Below, piece by piece: positions 1 to 8,843 of a stretch of 64,000 nucleotides of DNA; the first letter of the stretch is position 1, and each line of letters opens with the position of its first letter. This DNA comes from Bradyrhizobium sp. 186 (GTDB taxonomy: Bacteria > Pseudomonadota > Alphaproteobacteria > Rhizobiales > Xanthobacteraceae): assembly GCF_023101685.1 (NCBI RefSeq), contig NZ_CP082164.1:4960001-5024000 (forward strand), in the 5' to 3' direction. The notes under the pieces were generated by a model that was not told where the DNA came from, did not search any database, and saw only the letters and a list, made by a program, of their open reading frames with translations. The position numbers and the translations under genes were made by a program.

Positions 1-1200
1 GCCGGAGATCACGGTCAGCATGTTGTTGAAGTCGTGCGCGACGCCGCCGGTCAGCTTGCCGATAGCATCTAGCTTCTGCGACTGCTGCAATTGCCGCTCG
101 GTCTCGCGCGAGGTGGTGGCGTCGTGATAGACCAGCACCGCGCCGGAGATTTCGCCTTGTCCGTTCAGCATGGGCCGGCCGCTGACCATGAGGTGGCGGA
201 CGGGATTGCCGCTGTGGGGGCGGACAATCATCTCAAGCTCTTCGAACGGCTCACCGCGCAGCACGCGCGCCGACGGCAGCTCTTCGGGCCGGAGCGGCGT
301 GACGCCGTCGCCGTGGAAGACGCCGGACAGCGCGCGCAAATTGCCCAGGTTCATGCCGGTCCGATGCAGCAGCATGCGCTCCGCTGCCGGATTGGACAGC
401 AGCACGTTGCTTTCGGTGTCGATGACCAGCACCGCCTCCGCCATGCTGTGAAACGTGCTCTGGAGCACGTTGACCGACAGCCGCAGCTCGTCATGGGCGA
501 TGACGAGATGCTCGGTGCGTTCGGCGACAGCCGCCTCGAGCACTTCCTTGGCGGCCGTGGTCTCGGTCAGCGTGCTCTGGAGCGCCACCCGGGCGCGCTG
601 GCTTTCGCGTATCAGCAGCGCGACCAGGAGCAGGATCAGCATGGCGCCGGCGACGTCGATGCCGAGCAGCACGATGCCGGTGCGGCGCGAATCCGACGTG
701 CGCGCGGTGAGCAGCCTCTCTTCTTCCGCGCTCAAACGGTCGAGATTGCCCATCACCGCTTCCATGAGGCCGCGGCCCTCGGCCTTGCCCTGGAGGACGG
801 CAATGCCGGCCTGATCGTTCTCCGCGCGCAGCCGCATCACTTCGGCCGCAATCTCGATCCGGCGCTGCGCCAGCGGTTCGGTGCCCTCGATGAGCGCGAC
901 CTGATCGGGATTGTCGCGGACGGCGCGCTTGAGGTCGGCGAGCGCGGGTGCGATTCCGGCGCGGGCCGCCTGGAATTCGTCGCTGAAGCTCGGGTTGCGG
1001 TAGAGCTCGTAGCCGCGCGCGGCGCTCTCGGCGCGGCGCATCAGGACGCGCAGATCGGAGATCTTCTTCAAGAGCCCGATGGTGTGATTGACCCAGGCCG
1101 CGTCGGACCGCGACTTGACGTCGAGCCCGATCGAGGCTGCGGTGATGATCAGGAGGATTGCAAGTCCAGCACCGAGAATGACGCGCTGCGTTGGGATCAA
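1..1200 (-). CDS. CHASE3/PAS sensor histidine kinase, 3' end outside the window
   Basis: Translating the minus strand from a TTG at 1200 gives 400 open residues that run off the window at base 1. There is an N-terminal membrane segment (about residues 5-25), a CHASE3-like helical periplasmic region rich in E/R/L, and a second membrane segment near 180-205. A PAS-type segment follows (about 245-345, '[20 protein letters not shown]'), then the start of a HisKA domain with '[11 protein letters not shown]', placing the phosphorylated His at about residue 389. The ATPase domain, and a receiver if there is one, must lie beyond the window. The TTG overlaps the TGA of the upstream receiver gene (TTGA), and a GGA/AAGG-rich stretch precedes it, which suggests translational coupling. 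The signal sensed is unknown. An ATG further upstream was not found in this frame. Confidence 0.8.
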   Translation of the reverse strand, partial: MIPTQRVILGAGLAILLIITAASIGLDVKSRSDAAWVNHTIGLLKKISDLRVLMRRAESAARGYELYRNPSFSDEFQAARAGIAPALADLKRAVRDNPDQVALIEGTEPLAQRRIEIAAEVMRLRAENDQAGIAVLQGKAEGRGLMEAVMGNLDRLSAEEERLLTARTSDSRRTGIVLLGIDVAGAMLILLLVALLIRESQRARVALQSTLTETTAAKEVLEAAVAERTEHLVIAHDELRLSVNVLQSTFHSMAEAVLVIDTESNVLLSNPAAERMLLHRTGMNLGNLRALSGVFHGDGVTPLRPEELPSARVLRGEPFEELEMIVRPHSGNPVRHLMVSGRPMLNGQGEISGAVLVYHDATTSRETERQLQQSQKLDAIGKLTGGVAHDFNNMLTVISG

Positions 1201-1619
1201 GGGGCTTCTTTCTTGTCCTTCGGCTGTGCACCATCGCCGGGCCCGGCGAGGCATTCCCGGATCGTGGTCAGCAGCGCTTCCGGCGTGAACGGCTTGCGCA
1301 GGCAGCGCGCCGCGCCGAGTTCCAACGCCATGCGCAGAAAGTCGGGGGAGGGATCGGCGGCCGACGCGAAGGCGTAGCCGGACATCGCGATCAAGGGAAT
1401 CGCGGGCGCACGCTCGTGAAAGATGCGGATGGATTCGAAGCCGCGCATATGCGGCATGAAGATGTCGACCAGCATGACGTCAAACGTCTGCGCCTCGAGC
1501 GCAGCAAGCCCCGTTTCTCCGCCGTCGGCCAGCGTGACGTCGAAGCCCTGACGTTGGAGGAGGACCTCGATGGTCGCGCCGACCATCGGATCGTCATCTA
1601 CCACGAGGATACGCGGCAT
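1197..1619 (-). CDS. Single-domain response regulator (receiver protein)
   Basis: This is a 140-residue CheY-like receiver with no output domain. The acidic pocket is at D8-D10 ('ILVVDDD'), the phospho-accepting Asp is D52 in 'VMLVDIFMP', the conserved Ser/Thr is S80 and the Lys is K109 ('LRKPF'). The reading frame is open back to 1790, but the family begins at [10 protein letters not shown], so ATG 1619 with a GGGA upstream is preferred; ATG 1631 is possible. Its stop overlaps the TTG start of the CHASE3 kinase, so the two are probably cotranscribed partners of one two-component system in the cytoplasm. The regulator probably acts through protein interaction or by relaying phosphate. Confidence 0.85.
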   Translation of the reverse strand: MPRILVVDDDPMVGATIEVLLQRQGFDVTLADGGETGLAALEAQTFDVMLVDIFMPHMRGFESIRIFHERAPAIPLIAMSGYAFASAADPSPDFLRMALELGAARCLRKPFTPEALLTTIRECLAGPGDGAQPKDKKEAP

Positions 1620-1783
1620 GACATTTCCCATAGATCGAAGTCCCCATACCGTTGGTGATATAGGTGAATCGTGGGGTGGGTCAATTTTGGATTGGGTCAG
1701 GGTAGATATGCACGGTGCTGTGCATAGCTGAGACGGAAACTCCAAGCCCCCGCGCTGTCTTGGGAGGGCTACTGCCGCCTCGC

Positions 1784-2105
1784 TCAGCAAGAGTATGACG
1801 GCAGGTGAATTTCGTCGATGTTCAACGAAGATAAATCGAGGCGGCCACGCACCGTGCCGAGATATTTCACGTCATCTGACAGAGTGATCGCTTCACTTGC
1901 CAGCGGCGTGAATTGAAGCACTCCCCGTTGCGACTGGCCGGAGATACCGGTTGCCGTGCCGTCGATCTCGACGCCGGCGACGACGCTTGTGTATTGCCAG
2001 TTGTAGCCGGCGTGGCCGCCGACAAGCCAGCCTTGCGATCTGATCCCGCCGATCGGGAAGACGCTGCTCGTCCCCACGTTCTGATTGGCGAGGTCGTTGT
2101 CCTTC
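1784..2105 (-). pseudogene. Fragment of an Omp25/Omp31-type outer-membrane beta-barrel protein
   Basis: The minus-strand frame encodes an internal piece of a rhizobial outer-membrane beta-barrel protein. It includes 'GWLVGGHAGYNWQYTSVVAG', a hallmark strand pair of this family, and ends in 'YLGTVRGRLDL' before an unrelated tail. There is no signal peptide, no N-terminal barrel half and no C-terminal aromatic-ended strand, so this is a decayed fragment and not a functional porin. Sequence upstream of about 2105 in the same frame does not look like this family. Boundaries are approximate. Confidence 0.6.
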
Positions 2106-2284
2106 CAGAGGAGCTTGCAGAGTTCGAGCGGCTCGACGCCATGGCTCCGCTCGACGAGGAGGGACGTCCCGCGTGGTCGTTCGAAGGCGGGCCGCTGACA
2201 GCGCGCGAGCGACGCTGGCTCGAACTCTATCGCAAGCTGGAGACCTGCAAACAGCCGGCCAAAACGCATGGGCGGCGCCGATAA
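2100..2284 (+). pseudogene. C-terminal fragment of an unrecognised soluble protein
   Basis: The plus-strand frame that ends at the TAA at 2284 reads like genuine protein from about 2100 on (for example 'FERLDAMAPLDEEGRPAWSF' and 'TARERRWLELYRKLE'), with a basic tail 'KTHGRRR'. The earlier part of the same open frame (from 1913) is antisense to the beta-barrel fragment and looks like shadow. I interpret it as the 3' end of a gene whose 5' part was lost where it meets the outer-membrane protein remnant. The family is not recognised. Confidence 0.4.
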
Positions 2285-2332
2285 TTGTCGGCGCCGCCCG
2301 GATCAATTGCGGATCGATTGCTTCAGGCCGCC

Positions 2333-2959
2333 TTACGGGCAGGGATGACGCAGGCCGTCATAGCCGAGATAGGTGCCTGACGCCGGGTCGTAGGACCTAT
2401 AGCGCTGCGCGCAGTAGCCTACGGAATCGCCGCCCGTGTCGGGCACGACCGCCACTGTCGGCTCGTCATAATAGCTGTCGTCGCCGTAGTAGTAGGGATC
2501 GTTGTAATATCCTCCGCCGTAATAGGCGTACGAGCCGAGCCCGCCGATCGCTGCACCTGCCGCTACGCCGGGCCAGAACCCGCCGCCGCGATGACGCCAG
2601 CCGCCGCCGTGCCAGTTGCCGCCGCCGCCATTCCAATTGGTGCCTGCGGCTGCGAAGCTGCGGCCACCGCCACCGCTGAAGGTCGGCGCTGCGCCGCCGC
2701 TCGGACGCACCGCGGCGCCGGCCGCGAAATTGCTTCCGCCACCGCCCATCCGCGCACCGCCGCCAAAGCCGCCGCCGCCCATTCGCGCGCCGCCGCCGCC
2801 GAAGTGAGCTCCGCCGCCGCCGCCACCACCAATGTGAGCGCCGCCGCCGCCGATACCACCACCGCCGCGGCCACCATGGCCCTGGGCGAAGCTCGGCGTC
2901 GCCAACGGAAGAACCAGCGCCACCGCCGCGGCGGCACTCAAAACTTTCAGACTGTTCAT
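2333..2959 (-). CDS. Glycine-rich exported protein with C-terminal tyrosine-rich segment
   Basis: The 208-residue product starts with a clear Sec signal peptide (MNSLKVL followed by an Ala/Val/Leu core, cleavage near 'SFAQG'). A long GGG/GGGA-type low-complexity region follows (about 25-130). Then comes a glycine-zipper-like hydrophobic stretch ('WPGVAAGAAIGGLGSYAYYG') and a Tyr/Asp-rich segment. The C-terminal motif 'YCAQRYRSYDPASGTYLGYD' is the BA14K-like ending common in exported proteins of Bradyrhizobiaceae. ATG 2959 is chosen because AAGGAG lies just upstream; the TTG two codons earlier is less likely. Envelope location is inferred; the molecular role is unknown. Confidence 0.8.
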   Translation of the reverse strand: MNSLKVLSAAAAVALVLPLATPSFAQGHGGRGGGGIGGGGAHIGGGGGGGAHFGGGGARMGGGGFGGGARMGGGGSNFAAGAAVRPSGGAAPTFSGGGGRSFAAAGTNWNGGGGNWHGGGWRHRGGGFWPGVAAGAAIGGLGSYAYYGGGYYNDPYYYGDDSYYDEPTVAVVPDTGGDSVGYCAQRYRSYDPASGTYLGYDGLRHPCP

Positions 2960-2984
2960 GGTCAAGCTCCTTTTCCCGGAAGCA

Positions 2985-3009
2985 AACCCCTTGAAGCGGA
3001 GGGGGTTCC
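2985..3009 (-). promoter_or_regulatory. Possible EcfG-type (general stress sigma) promoter
   Basis: On the minus strand GGAAC at 3009-3005 is followed after 16 bases by GGTT at 2988-2985, a near match to the alphaproteobacterial EcfG consensus GGAAC-N16/17-CGTT. It sits 26 bases before ATG 2959, leaving a short leader with a good ribosome site. The first -10 base deviates, so this is tentative. Confidence 0.35.
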
Positions 3010-3204
3010 TGGGATCACGCCGGTTTGCGTGCGAAGGGAGCCTCTCATCCAGCCGCTGTACCCGGCATGAACGGATCGCGTCCGATTTGCGGCGGCGTCC
3101 ATGCCGGTGTCATCGCATTTGGGCGGGGCACAGCCGCACCCGCCGAACTGGACATTTCGGCCTCCGGATGGCATCAGGATCCCACGAAGCAGGGCCCTTG
3201 CCGT

Positions 3205-3612
3205 ATGAAACAATTCTTCCTCAAGTTCTTCACCTGGTGGAACGGCCAGACCTTTGGCACCCAACTCTGGACCAGGCGGTACGGAGAGCTGGTCGGCGAG
3301 GACGAGCAGGGCAACCGTTACTATCGCACCCGCGGCGGGGCGATCGATCCGACGCTCGGTTTCGAGCGGCGCTGGGTCATCTACAACGGCTACGCCGAGG
3401 CGAGCCGTATTCCGCCCTCCTGGCACGGCTGGATCCATCACGTCGTGGACGTGCCGCCGACCGAGGCCAACTACCAGCCGCGCGAGTGGGAAAAGCCGCA
3501 TCAGCCGAATCTCACCGGCACGCCGACGGCCTACCGTCCTTCCGGCTCGACGCTTGCCAGCGGCAAGCGGCCGAAGGCGACCGGCGACTATCAGCCCTGG
3601 ACGCCAAGCTAA
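3205..3612 (+). CDS. NDUFA12-like NADH:ubiquinone oxidoreductase accessory subunit
   Basis: This 135-residue protein has the NDUFA12/B17.2 family signature: 'FFTWWNGQTFGTQLWTRRYG' at the N-terminus, then 'GNRYYRT', 'RRWVIYNGYAEASRIPPSWH' and 'GWIHH'. A proline-rich tail reads 'NLTGTPTAYRPSG'. In alphaproteobacteria this protein is an accessory subunit of respiratory complex I on the matrix-equivalent (cytoplasmic) side and is typically encoded away from the nuo operon, as here. ATG 3205 is preferred over the longer open frame from 3025 because family members begin at 'MKQFF'. A terminator-like hairpin lies about 300 bases downstream. Confidence 0.92.
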   Translation: MKQFFLKFFTWWNGQTFGTQLWTRRYGELVGEDEQGNRYYRTRGGAIDPTLGFERRWVIYNGYAEASRIPPSWHGWIHHVVDVPPTEANYQPREWEKPHQPNLTGTPTAYRPSGSTLASGKRPKATGDYQPWTPS

Positions 3613-3910
3613 GTCTGAGCACGTCCCGACCTTCAGATCATTGGCGTTGGATGCATTCGCATCCGACTGATGCCGCTGTGAACAACGGGAACAGCGGGGA
3701 TGCTGCTTGGGCGGCCATTGCGGCCACGCGAGCGATGCGGCTCAATGGTCCCATCTTACGGAGATGGGAGACCATCGCGTTCGGTTCGGGCAACAGTTCG
3801 CGACTATCCCGAGATGCAGCGGCCGCCGACCAGGACTCGATCGGGAGATAGGCCCCCGGTCTGGAAGTTCCGAAATCGCCCGATGAAATGTGCAGCCGCC
3901 GTAAGACAGG
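3613..3910. other. Non-coding gap after the NDUFA12-like gene
   Basis: No convincing gene is visible. Two small hairpins can be seen: GATGC/GCATC at 3649-3662, and TCCCATCT/AGATGGGA around 3751-3772. Neither has a T-tract. Confidence 0.4.
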
Positions 3911-3946
3911 AAAGGCCGCTCGGGAAACCGGGCGGCCTTTTTCTGT
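3911..3946 (+). terminator. Rho-independent terminator
   Basis: A perfect 9-bp stem (3911-3919 with 3932-3940, AAAGGCCGC/GCGGCCTTT) is followed by TTCTGTTTT. It lies between the NDUFA12-like gene and the convergent isonitrile-hydratase-like gene and has the T-tract on the plus strand. Confidence 0.7.
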
Positions 3947-3955
3947 TTTCGCGCC

Positions 3956-4642
3956 CTACATCACCCGTTCGGCCGCGCGCTTGACCGCTTCCAGCCGGCG
4001 CGCCTGGTTTGCTGCGCCACGCTCCCTGAGCAGGGCCAGCACTTCGGCGGGCGCCGTGTCCGGCGAGCCAGCATTGAACGGCGGTGCCGGGTTGTATTCG
4101 AGCTGAAGCTGGATCGCCTCCGCCGTGGTGCGGTCGGCTAGGATCGACACCAGCGTCAGCGCGAAATCGATCCCTGCGGTGACGCCGCCGCCGGTGATGC
4201 GGTTGCGGTCGACGCAGACCCGCGTCTTGGTCGGCGTCGCGCCGAACTGGCCAAGCATCTCCATCGCGCTCCAATGGGTGGCAGCGCGGTAGCCCTTCAG
4301 CAGGCCGGCGGCGCCGAGTGCCAGCGATCCCGTGCAGACCGAGGTGACGTACTTTGCGCCTTCGGCCTGGCTGCGCAGGAAATCCAGCACTTCGTCGTCA
4401 TTGAGCAGATCGTTGGTGCCGCCGCCGCCGGGGACGCAGATCACGTCCAGCTGCGGGCAGTCGGCAAATGTCGTGGTCGGCGTCAGCGTCAGCACGGAAT
4501 CGCTCGGCACCGGCTCGATGCGCTTCCAGATCAGGTGCAGCTTTGCGCCCGGAAGGGAAGAGAACACCTGCAAGGGCCCGGTGAAGTCGAGCTGGGTGAC
4601 GCGCGGAAATACCAAAAGACCGATCTGGAGCGGTGGCGACAT
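3956..4642 (-). CDS. DJ-1/PfpI-family protein, isonitrile hydratase-like
   Basis: The 228-residue product follows the isonitrile hydratase (InhA) branch of the DJ-1/PfpI superfamily, whose characterised member hydrates isonitriles to N-substituted formamides. The nucleophilic elbow is 'SVCTGSLALGAAGLL' with Cys103-Thr104, and Asp19 in 'QLDFTGP' matches the catalytic Asp of the Pseudomonas enzyme. 'VPGGGG' lies before the elbow. ATG 4642 follows AAGGGATCTCCG; the open frame to 4702 adds no family sequence. It is transcribed divergently from a GlxA-type regulator 87 bases away that has the same domain fold, suggesting that the regulator controls it. The substrate is an inference from family resemblance. 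Confidence 0.82.
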   Translation of the reverse strand: MSPPLQIGLLVFPRVTQLDFTGPLQVFSSLPGAKLHLIWKRIEPVPSDSVLTLTPTTTFADCPQLDVICVPGGGGTNDLLNDDEVLDFLRSQAEGAKYVTSVCTGSLALGAAGLLKGYRAATHWSAMEMLGQFGATPTKTRVCVDRNRITGGGVTAGIDFALTLVSILADRTTAEAIQLQLEYNPAPPFNAGSPDTAPAEVLALLRERGAANQARRLEAVKRAAERVM

Positions 4643-4729
4643 CGGAGATCCCTTAATTCTGAGCTTGACGCCGGCAGGATGGCATGATGCCCTTGCGTCC
4701 AAAATGGCGTATTTCCCTTATTTTCGGAC

Positions 4730-5677
4730 ATGACCATGATCGGCATCCTGATCTTCCCGGATTTCCAGTTGCTCGATTCGGCCGGCCCGATTTCGGTGTT
4801 CGAGATCGCGGCACGTTGCACCGGCAAGACGACGCCCGGGATCCGGGTGCTGGCGGTGAACGCGGGGCCGGTGCGCAGTTCCTCCGGCGTCGAGATGATG
4901 GCGCGCGATCTCAAATCGGCGCATGCGATCACGACGCTGGTCGTGGCGGGCGGCGCGGGCGTGACGGACGCGGCGCGCTGCGAGGTCACGCGCGCCTTCG
5001 TGCAGCGGCTGGCGCGGCGCGGCGTACGGGTCGCCAGCGTCTGTTCGGGCGCCTATGTGCTGGCCGAGGCCGGCCTGCTCGACGGCCGCCGAGCCACGAC
5101 GCATTGGGGCCGCACGCAGGATTTCGTTGCGCGCTATCCGAAGGTGAAGTTCGAGCCTGACCAGATTTTCACCCGCGACGGCAATGTGTGGACCTCCGCG
5201 GGGATCACAGCCGGAATCGACCTCGCCCTCGCGATGGTCACCGAGGATCACGGCGAGGAGATCGCGCAGCAGACCGCCCGCCAGCTCGTGCTCTATCATC
5301 GCCGCAGCGGCGGCCAGTCGCAGTTCTCCTCGCTGCTGGAATTGAAGACGCCGAACGGCCGGTTCGGCGCACTGCTGTCATGGGCGCGCGAAAATCTCGA
5401 CGCGCCGCTGACCGTCGAGGACCTCGCCGACCGCGCCGGGATGAGCGCGCGGCATTTTGCCCGCGCCTTTGCCGCGGAGACCGGCACGACGCCGTCCAAG
5501 GCGATCGAGCGGCTGCGCATCGAGGTCGCGCGCGAGCGCGTGCAGTCCTCGCGCGAGGCGATCGAGCTCGTCGCCGAGGCGACCGGTTTCCGCGATCCCG
5601 AGCGAATGCGTCGCGCCTTCATCCGTGCCTTCGGCCAGCCGCCGCAGGCGCTGCGGCGCGCCGCGCGGACCGGCTAG
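4730..5677 (+). CDS. GlxA-family transcriptional regulator (DJ-1/PfpI sensor plus AraC HTH)
   Basis: The 315 residues contain an N-terminal DJ-1/PfpI domain (about 1-190; elbow 'SVCSGAYVLAEAGLLDG' with Cys105, 'TTHWGR'). A C-terminal AraC/XylS double helix-turn-helix follows (about 210-310; 'MSARHFARAFAAETGTTPSK' and 'EATGFRDPERMRRAF'). This architecture defines the GlxA/FtrA regulator group, which senses small nitrogenous or other metabolites and usually activates a neighbouring gene. Here the divergent neighbour is the isonitrile-hydratase-like gene, a likely target. The 87-base gap must hold both promoters; I see no clear operator. The C-terminal Arg/Ala tail is unremarkable. Confidence 0.88.
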   Translation: MTMIGILIFPDFQLLDSAGPISVFEIAARCTGKTTPGIRVLAVNAGPVRSSSGVEMMARDLKSAHAITTLVVAGGAGVTDAARCEVTRAFVQRLARRGVRVASVCSGAYVLAEAGLLDGRRATTHWGRTQDFVARYPKVKFEPDQIFTRDGNVWTSAGITAGIDLALAMVTEDHGEEIAQQTARQLVLYHRRSGGQSQFSSLLELKTPNGRFGALLSWARENLDAPLTVEDLADRAGMSARHFARAFAAETGTTPSKAIERLRIEVARERVQSSREAIELVAEATGFRDPERMRRAFIRAFGQPPQALRRAARTG

Positions 5678-6216
5678 GGCCGGCTAGGGCATGTACTCGT
5701 AAATCCGGTGCGCGGGCGGGATGGCGAGGTCCGCGTTGCCACAAGGCACTTGTATGGGGCGATTTGTGTCAAGTCTATTCGTTATGGGCCATCTCCTTGT
5801 TCGGCCGGGCTGCGACATCTCCTCGTCCCGACCTGCTTTTCGCTAGGCTGCTGCGCGCAGCGGCGGTCAAGGGTGGCCGAAGGCCATCGCGGAGCGACTT
5901 GCCCTTGACGGCCGCGAGCACAGCGGCAGACTTGCGCGATCGGGGCGTATTCCGGCCCCGTTAGCTACTGAGACGATACCGAGGGGGAGCTCGCCATCGT
6001 GCGCGCAGATTGCGCGCCACGAACTTGTATTCGGCCGACCCGTGAGGATCGCAACCACGATGCAGTCATGCGCATCGGCGGCGAAGCTCCGAGAAGGCGG
6101 GCCCATTCTAAACCGCGGTGCAAGGACCATAGTCCAACATCGGGTTGCCGCCACCTCGGTTCATCAGCTGCAGCACGGCATCGATAAGGCGCTGGGCTGC
6201 AGCAACTCAGTCGTAC
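5678..6216. other. Non-coding junction between core DNA and insertion sequences
   Basis: No gene is supported across 539 bases. A spaced inverted repeat is visible around 5865-5915 (GGTCAAGGG ... CCCTTGACGGCC), embedded in sequence that resembles fragments of other coding DNA in several short frames. The right part probably belongs to the 3' non-coding end of the IS110 element that starts at 6217. The exact IS boundary cannot be set without a second copy. Confidence 0.4.
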
Positions 6217-7380
6217 TTATGCGGCCGGTCGCAGCAGCAGACCTGCCGGCGTTTCGCCGGTTGTCACGAGCCGCCACAGCGCAATGAGAAGCTTGCGCGC
6301 GAGCGCCACGATCATCGTCTTGCGCGTGCCGCCGCGGGCGTCGGAAGTTCGCTTCCGATACCACGCGGTCAGTGCGCTGTCCTTCTGGTGTACCAGATGA
6401 CCCCAGGCGAGCTCGATCATCCCGCGGCGCACGCGGGCATTGCCCGCTTTGGCAAGCCCTCGCTCGCGTCGTTTTTTGCCGCTCTCGTCGGGGGCGCCGG
6501 TCAGGCCGGCATAGCGCGCGAGGGCTTTACGGTCCCGCATGTTGCGCGAGAACACCTCCTGCACGAGCATGTCCGCGGTATCAATGCCGACGCCGACGAC
6601 CCGCGCGAGCAGGCGTACCATGGCATGGCGTTGCTCGTTGGGCGCTGCCGCCAGGCGTTTGGCACGGCTCGTCTCGATCTCCTTGATCTGCTGCTTGATG
6701 AAGCGCAGGTGGTTCATGTCGCGCTGCATTTCGGCCTGTGTGTTCGCTGGAACGGCCGAGCCCTCCGGCGTGCGCAAGGCCTCCAGCCGATTCGATGCCT
6801 GAGCCAGGTTTGGCCGGAAGCTGCGAATGCCGAGGCGGGCGAGGTTGGCCTTCAGGCGATTGATAATGCGTGTGCGTTCCCCGACCAAGCTCTGGCGCTC
6901 GCGGCCCGGCCGTTTTGCATCCTCGTCCACGAGGGTTGGGATCGCCGCCATGCTGCAATGCTTGGGTTCGCCGCGCAGCCAGCCAAGAAAGGCGCGTTTG
7001 AGCAGCTCAGTGTCAAGCCGATCTGTCTTCGCCCGCCGGTGCTCGCGCGACACCGGGACGCTCGACGGGTGGATTACGTAGGCCTCGATCTCTCGCGCTC
7101 GCAGCCAGCGTGCTAACCAGAAGCCGTCGCGGCCGGCCTCATAGGCGACGACGATCCGTTTGATCGTGCGTCCAGCCTGCACCGCTTCCTTCTGCCAACG
7201 ATGCAGAAGCTGCAGAAGCGCATCCTGGTCTGGGCTGAGCTTCTTCAAAGGATTGCGTTCGAGACCGGGCACAATACCGGCGACCAGCCAACTCGACTGG
7301 CCGATCTCGATTACGGCGATCACTGTCGCGTCTTGTTCAAATGTGACAAGGCATCTGCTCAGGTCGTTCTGCTTCGCCAT
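6217..7380 (-). CDS. IS110-family transposase (DEDD recombinase)
   Basis: The 387-residue protein has the IS110 layout: an N-terminal RuvC-like DEDD domain ('VIAVIEIGQSSWLVAGIVPG', 'VVAYEAGRDGFWLARWL', 'HRRAKTDRLD'), a long helical linker (about 150-260), and a C-terminal Transposase_20 part with 'GVGIDTADML' and 'SGKKRRERGLAKAGNARVRR'. The last of these carries the conserved Ser nucleophile region. The first acidic residue is Glu rather than the usual Asp, which appears typical of this rhizobial subgroup. ATG 7380 is preferred because GGAGG lies 8-12 bases upstream. The gene looks full length. Such enzymes move DNA without terminal inverted repeats. Confidence 0.92.
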   Translation of the reverse strand: MAKQNDLSRCLVTFEQDATVIAVIEIGQSSWLVAGIVPGLERNPLKKLSPDQDALLQLLHRWQKEAVQAGRTIKRIVVAYEAGRDGFWLARWLRAREIEAYVIHPSSVPVSREHRRAKTDRLDTELLKRAFLGWLRGEPKHCSMAAIPTLVDEDAKRPGRERQSLVGERTRIINRLKANLARLGIRSFRPNLAQASNRLEALRTPEGSAVPANTQAEMQRDMNHLRFIKQQIKEIETSRAKRLAAAPNEQRHAMVRLLARVVGVGIDTADMLVQEVFSRNMRDRKALARYAGLTGAPDESGKKRRERGLAKAGNARVRRGMIELAWGHLVHQKDSALTAWYRKRTSDARGGTRKTMIVALARKLLIALWRLVTTGETPAGLLLRPAA

Positions 7381-7587
7381 AGGGGCCTCCATCGCTTTGT
7401 TGCCGCGACGATGGTGCCACTGCCTCGCCGCGCAGCCCATAGCTTCTAAATCGCTGCGCGATAGCCCGCTGAAGCGGGGGGCTTAGCCGAGGGTGCGGGA
7501 ACCTATGAGAGATCATCGGTAGCCGGCCGGTCGGCCTGTCTTGAAGATCGAGGGTGTCGTCAACCTCATCCAAGACAGGAGTTGCCC
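7381..7587. other. Non-coding end of the IS110 element; possible guide (bridge) RNA region
   Basis: About 200 bases separate the IS110 transposase start from the tyrosine-recombinase start. Short hairpins are visible, for example CCCGCTGAAGCGGGG near 7470. In IS110-group elements the region upstream of the transposase can encode a bridge RNA; nothing more specific can be read here. The outer IS110 boundary and the left end of the IS91-type element both fall in this stretch. Confidence 0.35.
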
Positions 7588-8370
7588 ATGAGTACGGTTA
7601 CGGTCAGCCCGTTGCGCCAGCGCATGATCGAGGACATGAATGCACGCAAGCTCTGCGCGGGGACGCAGAGGGGTCATATTCACAGCTGCAAGCGGTTTGC
7701 TAGGTTTCTCAAGCAGTCCCCGGACACGGCCACGGCGGAGGATATCCGCCGGTTTCAACTGCATCTTTGCCGAGACGGGCGCGAGCATCTGCAATCGCAA
7801 CCGCATCATGACCGGGTTGCGGTTCTTGTTTCGCGTGACGTTGCGGCGACTGGATCTTGCGGCCGAGATTTATCACCTCCGTGAGCCGCAGAAGATTCCG
7901 CTGGTGATGAGCCAGGACGAGACCCGGCGCCTGCTCGCGGTCGCGAGTAGCCTCAAGGTGCGCGTGCTGCTCAGTCTCGGCTATGGCTGCGGCCTGCGCG
8001 CCGGCGAGGTGGTCAGGCTGAAGGTCAAGCACATCGATAGCGCGCAGAGGATCATTCGGGTCGAGCAGTCCAAGAGCCGCAAGGACCGCAATGTCATGCT
8101 GTCGCCCGACACGCTCGACCTGCTGCGCCAATGGTGGAAGACGCGCCCGCCGAGTTACGATTCCACAACGCCCGTGGCGGAACGCTGGCTGTTTCCCGGC
8201 CGCAAGCCCGGTAAGCCGGTGACAACCCGCCAACTCAACCGCCTGTTCCATGAGGCGGCCGATGCGGCCGGAATCCGCAAGGGCGTAACGCTCCATGCGC
8301 TTCGACACTCCTTTGCCACCCATCTCCTTGAACGTGGCACCGATATTCGCGTCATCCAGGCGCTGCTCGG

Positions 8371-8843
8371 AAGGGCGACATACTGCCCGCGAACAACAGG
8401 CTGAAGCACGCATCACTTACCGATTTCATCCTCGCTTCGGGGAGACGGTAGGTGTCAGGCGGCGGCTTGAGCGAGGTGGCGCCGCGTTTCTCGTTGTTCA
8501 CCAACTTGACGGCACCTTTGCCTGCCTTCCGGCGTGGATGACTGACGAGGCTGCGTCCCGATTCGAGATCAGCGTTGAGCCGCATTTTCCCCTGAATGTT
8601 CTTCGCTCCCTACGCAACGAGGTCGATGCGCTTCTAGGCTTTCTGGCGTCCGAATCAAAAACGGAGCGACTAGAGAATGACGCAGCGATCCGAGAATTTC
8701 CAGCCAAGCCTGTTCGAGGCCGAGCGACCGTGCGTCGAACTGCGTGCAGCTCAAAAGAGCGAGCTCGCGATGGTCATCGAGGTGCTGCTGCGCGAGATCG
8801 CGGCGGCGCTGGCAAAGGCGGCAAGCGGGGGGAGCGGCGATGA
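8371..8843 (+). CDS. DUF5372-family reading frame without its own start codon
   Basis: The frame that enters the element at its left end reads 'EGRHTAREQQAEARITYRF', then 'HPRFGETVGVRRRLERGGAA', 'DGTFACLPAWMTDEAASRF' and 'FPLNVLRSLRNEVDALLGF'. This is the pattern of DUF5372 proteins that accompany rhizobial recombinase genes. No ATG, GTG or TTG occurs in frame between the border and the conserved 'ITYRF'; the open frame upstream belongs to the host gene in another frame. Past about 8665 the frame becomes Arg-rich and overlaps the next gene, so the natural C-terminus may be shorter or shifted. Joining the element's ends supplies a start (see findings). Function unknown. Confidence 0.6.
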
